From positions 62,001 to 126,000 of the forward strand of contig NZ_QJUM01000019.1 of the NCBI RefSeq assembly GCF_004327355.1: DNA of 64,000 nt, written 5' to 3'. Under the pieces are notes generated by a model that saw only the letters and a program-made list of their open reading frames with translations, searched no databases and was not told where the DNA came from. Every line of letters starts with the position of its first letter. Position 1 is the first letter of the stretch. Below are positions 16,813 to 25,762 of this stretch, one piece after another. The position numbers and the translations under genes were made by a program. The stretch is from Phytopseudomonas dryadis. GTDB lineage: Bacteria > Pseudomonadota > Gammaproteobacteria > Pseudomonadales > Pseudomonadaceae.

Positions 16813-17694
16813 ATGCTCGCTTCCCTACGCGATCCCGACCGCCTCGCCCAGCCGCTCGAGCAGCGCCTGGCCAGCGACTTCCCGCAGCGCCTGCTGGCGC
16901 TGCCGGGCGGCCGCCAGGCCATCCGTGAATGCGGCGGCGGCCCGCCCATCGTGCTGCTGCACGGCATCGGCTCGGGCGCCGCCTCCTGGCTGCAGGTCGC
17001 CCAGCGCCTCGCCGGGCGGGCGCGGGTGATCGCCTGGGACGCGCCAGGCTATGGCGACTCCGCGCCCCTGACGCAGCCGGCGCCACGGGCCGAGGACTAC
17101 GCCGCGCGCCTGGCGCAGTTGCTCGACGCTCTGGACATCGAGCGTTGCGTGCTGGTCGGCCACTCCCTCGGCGCCCTCATCGCCACGGCCTTCGCCGCCG
17201 GCGAACAGGCGCGGCGGGTCGCCCGCCTGGTGCTGCTCAGCCCGGCGCGCGGCTATGGCGACCCGGCCCGCGCGGCGCTCGCCGAGGACGTGCGCGGCAA
17301 GCGCCTGCGCGCCCTGGAACGACTGGGCATCGCCGGCATGGCCGAACAGCGCAGCGCCCACCTGCTGTCGCCCCGGGCCAGCGCCGAGCAACTGGCCTGG
17401 GTGCGCTGGAACATGGCGCGGCTCGACGCCCACGGCTACCGCCAGGCCATCGAGCTGCTCTGCGGCGACGACCTGCTGCGCCACGCGCCGCTGACGGTGC
17501 CCTGCGAAGTGCACTGCGGCGAGCTCGACGCCATCACCAAGCCGGAGTCCTGCCATGCCATCGCCCGCGCCCTGGGCGCGCCCTTCGACCTGATACCCGG
17601 GGCCGGCCACGCCTGCCCGATCGAACAGGCGGAGGTGGTCGCCGGACGCATCGCCTACGCCCTCACGCAAACCCAGCAAGGTATGCCGCAATGA
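16813..17694 (+). CDS. Alpha/beta-fold hydrolase
   Basis: A 293-residue serine hydrolase. The oxyanion-hole motif is HGIGSGAASW (about residue 50). The nucleophile elbow is GHSLG (about 116-120), the acid lies in CGELDAITKP and the catalytic His in IPGAGHACP. The family includes meta-cleavage-product C-C hydrolases and enol-lactone hydrolases, either of which would fit beside the extradiol-type dioxygenase in this operon. That assignment is inference. The stop codon overlaps the IclR start by ATGA. Confidence 0.88.
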   Translation: MLASLRDPDRLAQPLEQRLASDFPQRLLALPGGRQAIRECGGGPPIVLLHGIGSGAASWLQVAQRLAGRARVIAWDAPGYGDSAPLTQPAPRAEDYAARLAQLLDALDIERCVLVGHSLGALIATAFAAGEQARRVARLVLLSPARGYGDPARAALAEDVRGKRLRALERLGIAGMAEQRSAHLLSPRASAEQLAWVRWNMARLDAHGYRQAIELLCGDDLLRHAPLTVPCEVHCGELDAITKPESCHAIARALGAPFDLIPGAGHACPIEQAEVVAGRIAYALTQTQQGMPQ

Positions 17695-18512
17695 CCAAGG
17701 ACATCGATAGCGATAGCCAAGACAAGTACATAGTGCCCGGGCTGGAACGCGGCCTGCTGCTGCTGTGCGAATTCAGCCGGCACAACCGCACCCTCACCGC
17801 CCCGGAGCTGGCGCGCCGGCTGAAGCTGCCGCGCTCGACCATCTTCCGCCTGCTCACCACCCTGGAGACCATGGGCTTCATCACCCGCAGCGGCAACGAG
17901 TACCGCCTGGGCATGGCGGTGCTGCGCCTGGGCTTCGAATACCTCGCCTCGCTGGAGCTCACCGAGCTGGGCCAGCCGCTGCTGGCGCGCCTGAGCGACA
18001 GCATCGGCTACCCCTGCAACCTGGTGGTGCGCGACAAGCGCTCCATCGTCTACGTGGCCAAGGTCACCCCGGCCTCGGTGTTCACCAGCTCGGTCAACGT
18101 CGGCACCCGCCTGCCGGCCCACGCCACCGTGCTCGGTCGCATCCTGCTGGAGGACCTGTCCCTGGCCGAGCTGCGCGGGCTGTACCCGGAAGAGCCGCTG
18201 GAGCGCTATTCGGCGAAGACCCCGGGCAGCGCCCTGGAGCTGTTCGACCTGGTTCAGGCCGACCGCCAGCGCGGCTTCGTCGTCGGCGAAGGCTTCTTCG
18301 AGCCGTCCATCTCCACCATCGCCGCGCCGGTGCGCGACCACAGCGGCCAGGTGGTGGCGGCCCTGGGCGCCACCATCCCCACCGCGCGCATGGCCCACGA
18401 GGATCTCGACGACCTGGTGCAGCGGATTCGTATCAGCGCCGACGAGCTGTCGCACCTGCTCAACTACCGGCCGCAGCACGGCCACAACGTCACCGCGCTG
18501 ATGAGGGACTGA
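17691..18512 (+). CDS. IclR-family transcriptional regulator
   Basis: A 273-residue regulator. An N-terminal winged helix (about 15-80) contains LTAPELARRLKLPRSTIFRLL. A C-terminal GAF-like effector domain (about 95-255) includes LPAHATVLGRILL and STIAAPVRDHSGQVVAALG, typical IclR signatures. Being inside the operon, it probably autoregulates. The palindromes at 12750-12784 and 28649-28664 match the half-site style of this family and are its likely targets. Whether it represses or activates cannot be told. Confidence 0.92.
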   Translation: MTKDIDSDSQDKYIVPGLERGLLLLCEFSRHNRTLTAPELARRLKLPRSTIFRLLTTLETMGFITRSGNEYRLGMAVLRLGFEYLASLELTELGQPLLARLSDSIGYPCNLVVRDKRSIVYVAKVTPASVFTSSVNVGTRLPAHATVLGRILLEDLSLAELRGLYPEEPLERYSAKTPGSALELFDLVQADRQRGFVVGEGFFEPSISTIAAPVRDHSGQVVAALGATIPTARMAHEDLDDLVQRIRISADELSHLLNYRPQHGHNVTALMRD

Positions 18513-18513
18513 C

Positions 18514-19311
18514 ATGAGCCTGTTCGATCTGTCCGGCCGCATCGCCGTGGTCACCGGCGGCTCCTCGGGTATCGGCCTGGCCACCGTGGAACTGCTGCTC
18601 GGCGCCGGCGCGGCGGTGGCCTTCTGCGGCCGCGACCAGGCGCGCCTGCAGGCCGCCGAGGCCAGCCTGCGCCAGCGTTTCCCCGCCGCCAGGCTGCTGG
18701 CCCAGGCCTGCGACGTGCTCGACGCCGCCCAGGTGCGCGATTTCGCCGCCGCCTGCGAACGGCAGCTGGGCCGCGCCAGCATCCTGGTCAACAACGCAGG
18801 GCAAGGCCGCGTCTCCACCTTCGCCGACACCACCGACGAGGCCTGGAGCGAGGAACTGCAGCTGAAGTTCTTTTCCATCATCCACCCGGTGCGCGCCTTC
18901 CTCGCGCAACTGGAGGGCCAGGCGGACGCCGCCATCGTCTGCGTCAACTCGCTGCTGGCCAGCCAGCCGGAACCGCACATGGTGGCCACCAGCGCCGCCC
19001 GCGCCGGGGTGAAGAACCTGGTGCGCTCGATGGCCTTCGAGTTCGCGCCCAAGGGCATCCGGGTCAACGGCATCCTCATCGGCCTGGTGGAGTCCGGCCA
19101 GTGGCGCCGGCGCTTCGAGGCCCGCGCGGAGCGCGAGCAGGACTGGACCCAGTGGAGCGGCCAGCTGGCGCAACGCAAACAGATCCCCCTGGGGCGTCTG
19201 GGCAAGCCGGCCGAGGCCGCCCAGGCGATCCTTTTTCTCGCTTCACCCCTGTCTGCCTATACGACGGGAAGTCATATCGATGTTTCTGGAGGGTTGTCCC
19301 GTCATGCGTAA
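18514..19311 (+). CDS. SDR-fold protein lacking the catalytic Tyr and Lys
   Basis: A 265-residue protein with a clear SDR Rossmann start (VTGGSSGIGLATVE), NNAGQGR at about residue 92 and a C-terminal TTGSHIDVSGG. Where canonical members have YxxxK, this one reads TSAAR within MVATSAARAGVKNLV. Both catalytic residues are therefore replaced (Tyr by Thr, Lys by Arg). It may bind a cofactor or partner without classical redox chemistry, or use other residues. Its 3' end overlaps the start of the ThDP-enzyme gene by 8 bases, so coupling to that enzyme is likely. Confidence 0.88.
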   Translation: MSLFDLSGRIAVVTGGSSGIGLATVELLLGAGAAVAFCGRDQARLQAAEASLRQRFPAARLLAQACDVLDAAQVRDFAAACERQLGRASILVNNAGQGRVSTFADTTDEAWSEELQLKFFSIIHPVRAFLAQLEGQADAAIVCVNSLLASQPEPHMVATSAARAGVKNLVRSMAFEFAPKGIRVNGILIGLVESGQWRRRFEARAEREQDWTQWSGQLAQRKQIPLGRLGKPAEAAQAILFLASPLSAYTTGSHIDVSGGLSRHA

Positions 19312-20986
19312 CGAAAACCAAGTCACCGTCGGCGCCGCCATCGCCGCGTTCCTCGAACAGTGCGAGGTCAAGGCCGCGTTCGGGGTGATCTCCATCCACA
19401 ACATGCCGATCCTCGACGCCTTCGCCATCCGCGGCAACATCCGCTTCGTCATGGCCCGTGGCGAGGCCGGCGCGGCCAACATGGCCGACGCCTACGCCCG
19501 CACCACCGGCGGCCTCGGGGTGTGCCTGACCAGCACCGGCACCGCCGCCGGCAACGCCGCCGGGGCCATGGTCGAGGCGCTCACCGCCGGCACCCCGCTA
19601 CTGCACCTGACCGGGCAGATCGAGACCCCCTACCTGGACCGGAGCCTGGCCTACATCCACGAGGCGCCGGACCAGTTGAGCATGCTCAAGGCCATCTCCA
19701 AGGCGGCCTTCCGCGTGCGCAGCGTCGACACCGCCATCAGCACCATCAAGCTGGCGGTGCAGACCGCCCTGACCGCGCCCACCGGCCCGGTCAGCGTGGA
19801 AATCCCGATCGACATCCAGTCGGCGCTGATCAACCTGCCGGCCGACCTGTCGCCGCTGCCGGTGCCGGTGGCCAGGCCGTCGGCGCAGGCCCTGGACGAG
19901 CTGGCCGAGCGCTTCGCCAGGGCCAGGCGGCCGATGCTCTGGCTCGGCGGCGGCGCCCGCCATGCCGGCGCCCAGGTGCAGCGCCTGCTGGAGATGGGCA
20001 TCGGCGTGGTCACCAGCACCCAGGGGCGCGGCATCGTCGCCGAGGACGACGAGCGCTCGCTCGGCGCCTTCAACCTGAACCCGCCCGTGGAGCGCTTCTA
20101 CCAGAGCTGCGACGCCATGCTGGTGGTCGGCTCGCGCCTGCGCGGCAACGAAACCCTCAAGTACGAACTCAAGCTGCCGCGTCCGCTGTACCGCGCGGAT
20201 GCCGACGCCACGGCGGAGGGCCGCTGCTACCCCAGCGACTACTTCGTCTGCGGCGACGCCGCACTGATCCTCAAGGGGCTGGCCGACCGCCTGGAAGGGC
20301 GCCTGCAGGTCGACCCGGCGTTCGCCGCCGACCTGGCCGCCGCGCGCGACCAGGCCCGCGCGCAACTGGTCGACGGCCTCGGTCCCTACGCCTCCCTGGT
20401 GGAGCAACTGCAGGCGCTGGCCGGCCGGGACTTCAATTGGGTGCGCGACGTCACCGTGTCCAACAGCACCTGGGGCAACCGCCACCTGAGAATCTTCAGC
20501 CCGCGCGCCGGCGTGCACGCCCTCGGCGGCGGCATCGGCCAGGGCCTGGCCATGGGCATCGGCGCCGCGGTGGGCGCGGCGACCAGCGCGCCGGGGCGCA
20601 AGACCTTCGTCCTGGCCGGCGACGGCGGCTTCATCCTCAACCTGGGCGAGCTGGCCACCGCCGTTCAGGAGCGCGCCGACATGCTCATCGTGCTGATGAA
20701 CGACCAGGGCTACGGGGTGATCAAGAACATCCAGGACGCCGCCTACGGCGGACGCCGCTGCTACGTCGACCTGCACACCCCGGACTACGCGCAGCTGTCG
20801 CAGTCGCTCGGCCTGCGCCACGCCAGGGTCGGCGACCTCAAGGACTTCAGCGCAGTGCTGGACGGCGCCCTGGGCGAGTCCGGGCCCTTCCTGCTGGAAG
20901 TGGACATGCTCGCCATCGGCAGCTTCAAGACCCTCTTCGCCGGCCCGCCGGTCAACCAGAGCAAAGCGGCCAAGGCCGCAGTGTGA
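19304..20986 (+). CDS. Thiamine-diphosphate-dependent enzyme, acetolactate synthase superfamily
   Basis: A 560-residue ThDP enzyme with the three-domain layout of acetolactate synthase and benzoylformate decarboxylase. The activating Glu lies in ARGEAGAAN (residue 54). The ThDP/Mg motif begins GDGGF at about 439 and continues to the conserved Asn in MNDQGYGV. It probably decarboxylates, ligates or hydrolyses a 2-keto acid or diketone. I start it at ATG 19304, with GGAGG about 11 bases upstream and an overlap with the preceding gene. The exact reaction is not readable. The following aldehyde dehydrogenase fits a decarboxylase producing an aldehyde. Confidence 0.88.
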   Translation: MRNENQVTVGAAIAAFLEQCEVKAAFGVISIHNMPILDAFAIRGNIRFVMARGEAGAANMADAYARTTGGLGVCLTSTGTAAGNAAGAMVEALTAGTPLLHLTGQIETPYLDRSLAYIHEAPDQLSMLKAISKAAFRVRSVDTAISTIKLAVQTALTAPTGPVSVEIPIDIQSALINLPADLSPLPVPVARPSAQALDELAERFARARRPMLWLGGGARHAGAQVQRLLEMGIGVVTSTQGRGIVAEDDERSLGAFNLNPPVERFYQSCDAMLVVGSRLRGNETLKYELKLPRPLYRADADATAEGRCYPSDYFVCGDAALILKGLADRLEGRLQVDPAFAADLAAARDQARAQLVDGLGPYASLVEQLQALAGRDFNWVRDVTVSNSTWGNRHLRIFSPRAGVHALGGGIGQGLAMGIGAAVGAATSAPGRKTFVLAGDGGFILNLGELATAVQERADMLIVLMNDQGYGVIKNIQDAAYGGRRCYVDLHTPDYAQLSQSLGLRHARVGDLKDFSAVLDGALGESGPFLLEVDMLAIGSFKTLFAGPPVNQSKAAKAAV

Positions 20987-20997
20987 GGCGCAGCGCC

Positions 20998-21801
20998 ATG
21001 TTGCATATCACCATGATCGGCAGCGGCGCCATCGGCGTCGGCGTGCTGGAACTGCTGGAAAACGATCCCGAGCTGGTGGTCGACGCGGTGATCGTCCCGC
21101 AGACCTCCCAGGCGCTGGTGCGCCAGCGCCTGGCCAGCCTGCGCAAGGCGCCACGGGTGCTCACCGCGCTGCCGGCCGAGGCGCGTCCCGACCTGCTGGT
21201 GGAATGCGCCGGCCACCGCGCCATCGAGCAGCACGTGCTGCCGGCGCTGGAACGCGGCATCCCCTGCCTGGTGGTGTCGGTCGGCGCGCTGTCCGAGCCG
21301 GGCCTGGTGGAACGCCTGGAGGCCGCCGCCCAGCGCGGCGGAACCCGCATCGAACTGCTGCCCGGCGCCATCGGCGGCATCGACGCGCTGTCGGCGGCCA
21401 AGGTCGGCGGCCTGGAGTCGGTGCTCTACACCGGGCGCAAGCCGGCACGGGCCTGGCTCGGCACCCCGGCCGAGCTGGCCTGCGACCTGGAGCAATTGAG
21501 CGAGGCCAGGGTGATCTTCGAAGGCAGCGCCCGCGAGGCGGCGCGGCTGTACCCGAAGAACGCCAACGTCGCCGCCACCCTGTCGCTGGCCGGCCTCGGC
21601 CTGGACCGCACCTGGGTGCGCCTGATCGCCGACCCGACGAGCAGCGAGAACGTGCACCAGGTGGAAGCCCGCGGCGCCTTCGGCGGCTTCGAGCTGACCC
21701 TGCGCGGCAAGCCGCTGGCGGCCAATCCCAAGACCTCGGCACTGACCGTGTACAGCGTGGTTCGCGCGCTGGGCAACCACGCCCACGCCATTTCGATCTA
21801 G
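20998..21801 (+). CDS. L-aspartate dehydrogenase-like protein
   Basis: A 267-residue NAD(P)-dependent enzyme of the aspartate dehydrogenase family (non-NadB type; EC 1.4.1.21). The Rossmann motif GSGAIGVGVLELL is at the N-terminus. Family blocks ECAGHRAIEQHVLPAL, ELLPGAIGGIDAL and YPKNANVAATLSLAG are present. It interconverts aspartate with iminosuccinate/oxaloacetate plus ammonia. In this operon it is the strongest hint that a nitrogen-containing intermediate is handled. I recall a characterised homologue in P. aeruginosa with similar neighbours. Whether aspartate itself is the in vivo substrate is uncertain. Confidence 0.85.
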   Translation: MLHITMIGSGAIGVGVLELLENDPELVVDAVIVPQTSQALVRQRLASLRKAPRVLTALPAEARPDLLVECAGHRAIEQHVLPALERGIPCLVVSVGALSEPGLVERLEAAAQRGGTRIELLPGAIGGIDALSAAKVGGLESVLYTGRKPARAWLGTPAELACDLEQLSEARVIFEGSAREAARLYPKNANVAATLSLAGLGLDRTWVRLIADPTSSENVHQVEARGAFGGFELTLRGKPLAANPKTSALTVYSVVRALGNHAHAISI

Positions 21802-21812
21802 AGGCGAGAACC

Positions 21813-23300
21813 GTGATAGACCTGAACCCGATCCAACCCATCTGCATCGCCGGCGAGTGGCGCTTGGGCGGCGGCGACCTCTACGCCAGCCTCTACCCGG
21901 CCAGCGGCGAGGCCATCGCCCGCCTGCACGCCGCCAGCCTGGACGACGTGGAAGAGGCGATCCAGGGCGCCCAGCGCGCCTTCCAGGGCAGCGGCTGGGC
22001 ACAGCGCAAGCCCCACGAGCGCGCCGCCGTGCTCCAGCGCATCGCCGAGCTGATCCGCGCCCGCGCCGAGGAGCTGGCGCAGCTGCAGCGCCTGGACAAC
22101 GGCAAGCCGATCAAGGAAACCCGCAATCTGGTGGCCAGCGCCGCCGCCACCTTCCAGTTCTTCGCCGCCGCCTGCGAGACCCTGGAGGAAAGCATCACCC
22201 CCTCGCGCGGCGACTTCGTGACGATGAGCGTCCATGAGCCCATGGGCGTGGTGGCCGCCATCACCCCGTGGAACTCGCCGATCGCCAGCGAGGCGCAGAA
22301 GCTGGCGCCGGCCCTGGCCGCCGGCAACGCGGTGGTGGTCAAGCCGGCCGAGATCACCCCGCTGGCGGCCCTGGCCCTGGCGCGCATCTGCGAGGAAGCC
22401 GGGCTGCCGCGCGGCCTGGTCAGCGTGCTGCCGGGCAAGGGCTCGCTGATCGGCGACGCGCTGACCCGGCATCCGCTGGTCAAGCGCGTGTCCTTCACCG
22501 GCGGCACCCGCACCGGCAAGCACATCGCCCGCATCGCCGCCGACAAGATGATGCCGGTGTCCATGGAACTGGGCGGCAAGTCGCCGACCATGGTGCTGGC
22601 CGACGCCGACCTCGACCACGCGGTGGCCGGGGTGCTCTACGGCATCTTCAGTTCCAGCGGCGAGTCCTGCATCGCCGGCTCCCGGCTGTTCGTCGCCCAG
22701 CGGCACTACGCGGAATTCCTCGACCGTCTCGCCGCCGGCGCCAGCGCCCTGCGCATCGGCGACCCGGCCGACGAGCGCACCCAGATGGGCCCGCTGATCA
22801 GCGCCGCGCACCGCGAGTCGGTGGAGCGCTTCGTGGCGCTGGGCGTGGCCGAGGGCGGGCGCCTGCGCACCGGCGGCATCCGTCCCCACGGCGAGGCGTT
22901 CGAGCGCGGCTACTTCTACACCCCGACCATCATCGAAGGCCTCGCCAACGACGCCCGCCTGTGCCAGGAGGAAGTCTTCGGCCCGGTGCTGGTGGCCATG
23001 CCCTTCGAGGATGAGGCCGAGCTGATCGAGCAGGCCAACGACAGTTGCTACGCCCTGGCCGCCGGCATCTGGACCCGCGACTTCCAGCGCGCCTGGAAAC
23101 TCGGCCGCGCGGTGCAGGCCGGCACCGTGTGGATCAACACCTACAAGCAGTTCTCCATCTCCACCCCCTTCGGCGGCTGGCGCGACAGCGGCCTGGGCCG
23201 CGAGAAGGGCCGCCTGGGGATTCTCCAGTACATGGAGCAGAAAAGCCTCTACTGGGGCCTGAACGAACAGCCGCTGGCCTGGGCCGGCAGCCACCGATGA
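21813..23300 (+). CDS. NAD(P)-dependent aldehyde dehydrogenase
   Basis: A 495-residue aldehyde dehydrogenase beginning with GTG 11 bases after the preceding stop (GAGG ribosome-binding site). The catalytic Cys is in SSGESCIAGSR, the general-base Glu in MELGGKSPTMV, and the substrate-channel Asn in ITPWNSPI. It oxidises an aldehyde, plausibly the product of the ThDP enzyme two genes upstream, to a carboxylate. Substrate unknown. Most similar in style to betaine-aldehyde/hydroxymuconic-semialdehyde-type dehydrogenases. Confidence 0.92.
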   Translation: MIDLNPIQPICIAGEWRLGGGDLYASLYPASGEAIARLHAASLDDVEEAIQGAQRAFQGSGWAQRKPHERAAVLQRIAELIRARAEELAQLQRLDNGKPIKETRNLVASAAATFQFFAAACETLEESITPSRGDFVTMSVHEPMGVVAAITPWNSPIASEAQKLAPALAAGNAVVVKPAEITPLAALALARICEEAGLPRGLVSVLPGKGSLIGDALTRHPLVKRVSFTGGTRTGKHIARIAADKMMPVSMELGGKSPTMVLADADLDHAVAGVLYGIFSSSGESCIAGSRLFVAQRHYAEFLDRLAAGASALRIGDPADERTQMGPLISAAHRESVERFVALGVAEGGRLRTGGIRPHGEAFERGYFYTPTIIEGLANDARLCQEEVFGPVLVAMPFEDEAELIEQANDSCYALAAGIWTRDFQRAWKLGRAVQAGTVWINTYKQFSISTPFGGWRDSGLGREKGRLGILQYMEQKSLYWGLNEQPLAWAGSHR

Positions 23301-23310
23301 GGAACACGCG

Positions 23311-24276
23311 ATGAGCGTATTGGGTATCGACGAAATCACCTACGGCGTGGAAGACCTGGCCAGCAGCGCGCGCTTCTTCGCCGACTGGGGCCTGAAGCAG
23401 GTCGCGGCGGCCGACGACCAGGTCGTCTTCGAAAGCCTCAACGGCTGCCGGGTCATAGTCGCCGCGCTGGACAAGCCCGGCCTGCCGCAGGCCATCGAGC
23501 CCGGCTCGACCCTGCGCGAGGTGGTCTGGGGCGTGGAGCGCGAGGACGACCTCGAGCGCTACGCCGAACGTATCGCCGACGAGCCCGGCTTCACCGAGGG
23601 CGACGGGCGCATCGGCTGTACCGACCCCAACGGCCTGGCGGTGCGCCTGCAGGTCACCCGCAAGCGCGACATCCAGGTGCAGTGCGGCCAGTCCAACACC
23701 TGGCAGTTCAAGGGTCGGATCAACCAGGCCAGCCCCATCTACGAGCGCGCCCAGCCCATCGAGGTGGGCCACGTGGTGTTCTTCGTCAAGGACGTCAACG
23801 CCTGCGAGCGCTTCTACGGCGAGCACTTCGGCTTCGTCTGCTCGGACCGCTACCCGGACCGTGGCGCCTTCCTGCGCTGCGCCGAGGAAGGCGGCCACCA
23901 CGACCTGTTCCTGCTGCAGCTGCCGCAACCGCGCGCCGGCCTCAACCACGTGGCCTTCACCGTGCGCGACATCCACGAAGTGTTCGGCGGCGGCATGCAC
24001 ATCTCCCGCTGCGGCTGGGACACCGAGATCGGCCCGGGCCGCCACCCGGTGTCCTCGGCCTACTTCTGGTACTTCCGCAATCCCGCCGGCGCCCTGGTCG
24101 AGTACTACGCCGACGAGGACCAGCTGACCGGCGAATGGCAGACCCGCGAGTTCGAACCCGGCCCCACGGTGTTCGCCGAATGGGCCATCGCCGGCGGCCT
24201 GGACGGCAACACCCGGCGGCAGAAGAACGCCGAGGCGCCGCAAGGCAAGTTCCTCACCGACAAACCCAGGAACTGA
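23311..24276 (+). CDS. Two-domain VOC extradiol-type dioxygenase
   Basis: A 321-residue protein with two vicinal-oxygen-chelate modules. The second keeps a complete 2-His-1-Glu iron site: His154 (GHVVFF), His213 (LNHVAF) and Glu264 (LVEYYA). The spacing is like that of catechol 2,3-dioxygenases and 2,3-dihydroxybiphenyl dioxygenase. The first domain is degenerate, as usual. It probably cleaves a dihydroxylated aromatic or heteroaromatic ring next to the hydroxyls. The FAD hydroxylase that follows by 10 bases could make its substrate. The exact ring is unknown. Confidence 0.88.
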   Translation: MSVLGIDEITYGVEDLASSARFFADWGLKQVAAADDQVVFESLNGCRVIVAALDKPGLPQAIEPGSTLREVVWGVEREDDLERYAERIADEPGFTEGDGRIGCTDPNGLAVRLQVTRKRDIQVQCGQSNTWQFKGRINQASPIYERAQPIEVGHVVFFVKDVNACERFYGEHFGFVCSDRYPDRGAFLRCAEEGGHHDLFLLQLPQPRAGLNHVAFTVRDIHEVFGGGMHISRCGWDTEIGPGRHPVSSAYFWYFRNPAGALVEYYADEDQLTGEWQTREFEPGPTVFAEWAIAGGLDGNTRRQKNAEAPQGKFLTDKPRN

Positions 24277-24286
24277 GGACGGCCCC

Positions 24287-25447
24287 ATGACCGCACTGAA
24301 CATCGGCATCCTCGGCGCCGGCATCGGCGGCCTGACCGCCGCCATCGCCCTGCGCCAGGCCGGCCACCAGGTGAGCGTTTTCGAACAGAGCAAAGCCTTC
24401 CTGCGGGTCGGCGCCGACATCAACCTGACGCCCAACGCCGTGCGTGCCCTCGACGGCCTCGGCCTGGACATGGCCAGGCGGGTTCGCCAGCACGCCGCGC
24501 GGCCGACCCACCGCATCAGCCGCCTGTGGGACACCGGCGAGGAGACCTCGCGCCTGGAGATGGCCGACAGCGCCGAGCAGAAGTACGGCGCGCCGCAACT
24601 GACCATCCACCGCGCCGACCTGCTCGCCGTCCTGGCCGACGCCTTTCCGCTCGGGCAGGTGCGCTTTGCCCAGCGCGCCGAGAACGTCACCCAGGACGCG
24701 GCGGGCGTCGAGCTGACCTTCCGCGACGGCGGCCGCGAGCGGGTCGAGCTGCTGATAGGCGCCGACGGCATCCACTCGGTGGCTCGCCGCGCACTGTTCG
24801 GCGACGAGCATCCGCGCTTCACCGGCGTGGTGGCCTATCGCGCCGTGGTGCCGGCCGAGCGCGTGGCCCATGTGCCGAATATCCAGGCGTTCACCAAGTG
24901 GTGGGGCCCCAGCGCGGAAAGCCAGATCGTCACCTTCCCGCTCAACCAGGGGCGCGACATCTTCATCTTCGCCACCACCGCCCAGGACAGTTGGCACGCG
25001 GAGTCCTGGACCGGCGCCGGCGACGTGGACGAACTGCGCAGCCACTACACCGGCTTCCACCCCGATGCCCGGGCCCTGCTGGACGCCTGCGACGAGGTGC
25101 TGAAGACCGCCCTCTACGAGCGCGACCCGCTGCCGTTCTGGTCCAAGGGCGCCATCACCCTGCTGGGCGACGCCTGCCACCCGATGATGCCCTTCATGGC
25201 CCAGGGCGCCGGGCAGGCCATCGAGGATGCGGTGGTGCTTGCCCGCCACCTGCAAGGCGTTGCCCGCGCGGGCATCGCGCAGGCCCTGCTGGGCTACCAG
25301 GACTCGCGCCTGGCGCGCACCAGCGAAATCCAGATCGGCTCGCGCGGCAACCAGTGGCTCAAGGCCGGCGGCAACGCCGACTGGGTCTATGGCTACGACG
25401 CCTGGCGGCAACCGCTGGAACAGATCGGCGCGGGGACCTCGGCATGA
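24287..25447 (+). CDS. FAD-dependent aromatic hydroxylase (group A)
   Basis: A 386-residue flavoprotein monooxygenase. It shows the N-terminal GAGIGGLTAAI dinucleotide motif, the DG motif in LIGADGIHSVARR (about 157-168), and the GD motif in LLGDACHPMMPFMAQGAGQAIED. The sequence YGAPQLTIHRADLLAVL resembles salicylate hydroxylase, 3-hydroxybenzoate 6-hydroxylase and 6-hydroxynicotinate 3-monooxygenase. It should hydroxylate (and perhaps decarboxylate) a hydroxylated aromatic or pyridine acid with NAD(P)H and O2. Its stop overlaps the next start (ATGA). Confidence 0.9.
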   Translation: MTALNIGILGAGIGGLTAAIALRQAGHQVSVFEQSKAFLRVGADINLTPNAVRALDGLGLDMARRVRQHAARPTHRISRLWDTGEETSRLEMADSAEQKYGAPQLTIHRADLLAVLADAFPLGQVRFAQRAENVTQDAAGVELTFRDGGRERVELLIGADGIHSVARRALFGDEHPRFTGVVAYRAVVPAERVAHVPNIQAFTKWWGPSAESQIVTFPLNQGRDIFIFATTAQDSWHAESWTGAGDVDELRSHYTGFHPDARALLDACDEVLKTALYERDPLPFWSKGAITLLGDACHPMMPFMAQGAGQAIEDAVVLARHLQGVARAGIAQALLGYQDSRLARTSEIQIGSRGNQWLKAGGNADWVYGYDAWRQPLEQIGAGTSA

Positions 25448-25761
25448 GCGAGAGCCTGCTGCTGACCGTGCTGCTCAGGCACGACCAGTCGAAGAACCTG
25501 GAAGACATCCAGAGCCATATGAAAAAGATGGACTGGTGGCAGCGCTTCCCGGTGGAGGGCGTGGAGATCGTCTCCTGGACCGTGGCCATGGGCCTCGGCC
25601 AGATCGTCACCCTGCGCCTGCCGCCGGCGCTGCTGCCGAAGATCAACCTGGAACTGGAGCGCTCCGCCTGGGGCGTGTTCCGCACCGAATGCTACCCGAC
25701 CTACGACTTCGTCCCGGTTCGCCAGGCCATACGCGAACGGGTCCGCAATGGAGGCCAATGA
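25444..25761 (+). CDS. Small protein of unknown function, oxygenase-linked
   Basis: A 105-residue cytosolic protein starting MSESLLLTVLLRHDQSKNL. No known domain is recognised. It overlaps the FAD-hydroxylase stop by ATGA and precedes another small gene, so it is translationally coupled. The alternating hydrophobic pattern (LLLTVLL, EIVSWTVAM, IVTLRLP) suggests a ferredoxin-like alpha/beta fold such as a dimeric barrel. That is only a guess from the pattern. Confidence 0.8.
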   Translation: MSESLLLTVLLRHDQSKNLEDIQSHMKKMDWWQRFPVEGVEIVSWTVAMGLGQIVTLRLPPALLPKINLELERSAWGVFRTECYPTYDFVPVRQAIRERVRNGGQ

Positions 25762-25762
25762 G

